Assembly: GCA_027458945.1 (NCBI GenBank)
Contig: DAIDOU010000084.1
Location: forward strand, 1 to 5,887
DNA: 5,887 nt
Origin: Acidobacteriota bacterium
Lineage (GTDB): Bacteria > Acidobacteriota > Thermoanaerobaculia > Thermoanaerobaculales > Thermoanaerobaculaceae
Direction: 5' to 3'
This document shows, piece by piece, positions 5,557-5,887 of the stretch; within the stretch, counting starts at the first letter, position 1; each line of letters opens with the position of its first letter. The position numbers and the translations under genes are program-made. Below the pieces are notes generated by a model that was not told the origin of the DNA, did not search any database, and saw only the letters and a program-made list of their open reading frames with translations.

Positions 5557-5591
5557 GCTCGCGAGGCGAGTGCAGAGTTACCGGAAAAGGA

Positions 5592-5650
5592 AAAAGGGGA
5601 GAGGGCAAAGGGACGACGCCTGTGCAGACCTGCTTTCCCTTTCCCCTTTT
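5592..5650 (-). terminator. Polypurine/polypyrimidine inverted repeat, probable pth terminator
   Basis: The arms AAAAGGGGAGAGGG (5592-5605) and CCCTTTCCCCTTTT (5637-5650) pair at 13 of 14 positions, with one G/T opposition. The 31-nt loop contains a small GCAG-AC-CTGC hairpin (5624-5633). Read from the minus strand, the pth transcript would form a stem beginning AAAAGGGG and ending CCCCUUUU, followed by further U and C runs, which resembles an intrinsic terminator about 50 nt after the pth stop. The arms extend imperfectly into longer tracts: 23 uninterrupted purines at 5583-5605 and 31 uninterrupted pyrimidines at 5633-5663. Confidence 0.45.
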
Positions 5651-5698
5651 CCCTCTTCCCTTTGTCTTCTATCCCGTCGCCGTGCAGTAGGGAAACGG

Positions 5699-5887
5699 TC
5701 ATTCAGGAGCCGTCGCCTGGTTGAACTGCGTCGCGGCGCGCCCGATCCCGAGGCGCAACGCCGCCTCGACGCAGTCGGCGGCGCGCTCGACCATCGCGTC
5801 CACGACCGGCAGCTCGCCGGGCTCGAACGGCGCGAGCACGTACTCGGCCAGGTCGTCCCACGCCCGCTCCCCGCGAATGCCGAGACG
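5699..5887 (-). CDS. pth: Peptidyl-tRNA hydrolase, C-terminal fragment
   Basis: The frame is open from the window edge and gives the last 62 residues up to a TGA at 5699-5701. The fragment reads RLGIRGERAWDDLAEYVLAPF, then VDAMVERAADCVEAALRLGI and RAATQFNQ. This is the usual Pth C-terminus: a DxADYVLxxF block, a long helix starting about 10 residues later, and a final AMNxFN-like motif. Pth frees peptides from peptidyl-tRNAs that drop off the ribosome. The catalytic His and Asp lie upstream, outside the window. pth next to rpsF is a common translation-related neighbourhood. The 243-bp gap, with a terminator-like repeat and a new promoter, suggests rpsF need not depend on pth transcription. 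Confidence 0.85.
   Translation of the reverse strand, partial: RLGIRGERAWDDLAEYVLAPFEPGELPVVDAMVERAADCVEAALRLGIGRAATQFNQATAPE

Noticed and set aside
5456..5608. An upstream in-frame start that would lengthen S6 by 51 residues.
   Set aside because: The extension crosses the promoter and leader hairpins and does not look like S6, whereas the ATG at 5453-5455 has a strong Shine-Dalgarno and the canonical N-terminus.

Overview
The window is a high-GC bacterial chromosome segment of mostly housekeeping character. It is densely coding, with no mobile element, CRISPR array or RNA gene that I can see. The gene order pth - rpsF - rpsR - DUF2232 membrane protein - rplI, read on the minus strand, is the arrangement familiar from deltaproteobacterial-type genomes (Desulfuromonadota/Desulfobacterota/Myxococcota and similar lineages). 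The S18 sequence has the proteobacterial-style single cysteine (TCKFTAEG). A high-GC deltaproteobacterial or related lineage is therefore my best guess. It is inference from gene order and a few protein motifs, not a measured placement.

Left part (2-1983, plus strand). The window opens inside a reading frame that ends at 757. It looks like the C-terminus of a CcmF/CcsA-type cytochrome c biogenesis membrane protein, and its extracytoplasmic part is a tandem duplication of an ~80-residue domain. A good sigma70-type promoter (839-867) follows in a 203-bp gap. It precedes a 340-residue protein of unknown function (961-1983). That protein has an N-terminal helical domain resembling a Swt1-type HEPN fold but with a degraded RNxxxH motif, then an ~87-residue Pro/Ala/Glu linker and a second conserved-looking helical domain.

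Middle (1984-2025). This is a short convergent junction. It holds a perfect 20-bp GC palindrome that can serve as a shared terminator hairpin.

Right part (2026-5455, minus strand). This is a tightly packed five-gene operon: rpsF (S6), rpsR (S18), a DUF2232 polytopic membrane protein, rplI (L9) and a coiled-coil SAM-dependent methyltransferase. Junctions are a 1-nt gap, a ~10-nt gap, an ATGA stop/start overlap and a 6-nt gap, which implies co-transcription and translational coupling. Ribosomal proteins are thus made together with a membrane protein and a methyltransferase of the type usually tied to surface glycans. A promoter (5529-5556), a leader with overlapping hairpin options (5469-5521) and a strong Shine-Dalgarno sequence precede rpsF.

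Right edge (5456-5887). The 243-bp gap upstream of rpsF also contains a striking polypurine/polypyrimidine inverted repeat, probably the terminator of the upstream gene. The window ends inside the 3' part of pth (peptidyl-tRNA hydrolase).

I did not find a clear new multi-gene system. The most interesting items are the degenerate HEPN-like protein with its own promoter, the duplicated domain in the cytochrome c biogenesis protein, the methyltransferase at the end of a ribosomal operon with its repeat-built coiled coil, and the leader and purine-tract structures between pth and rpsF.
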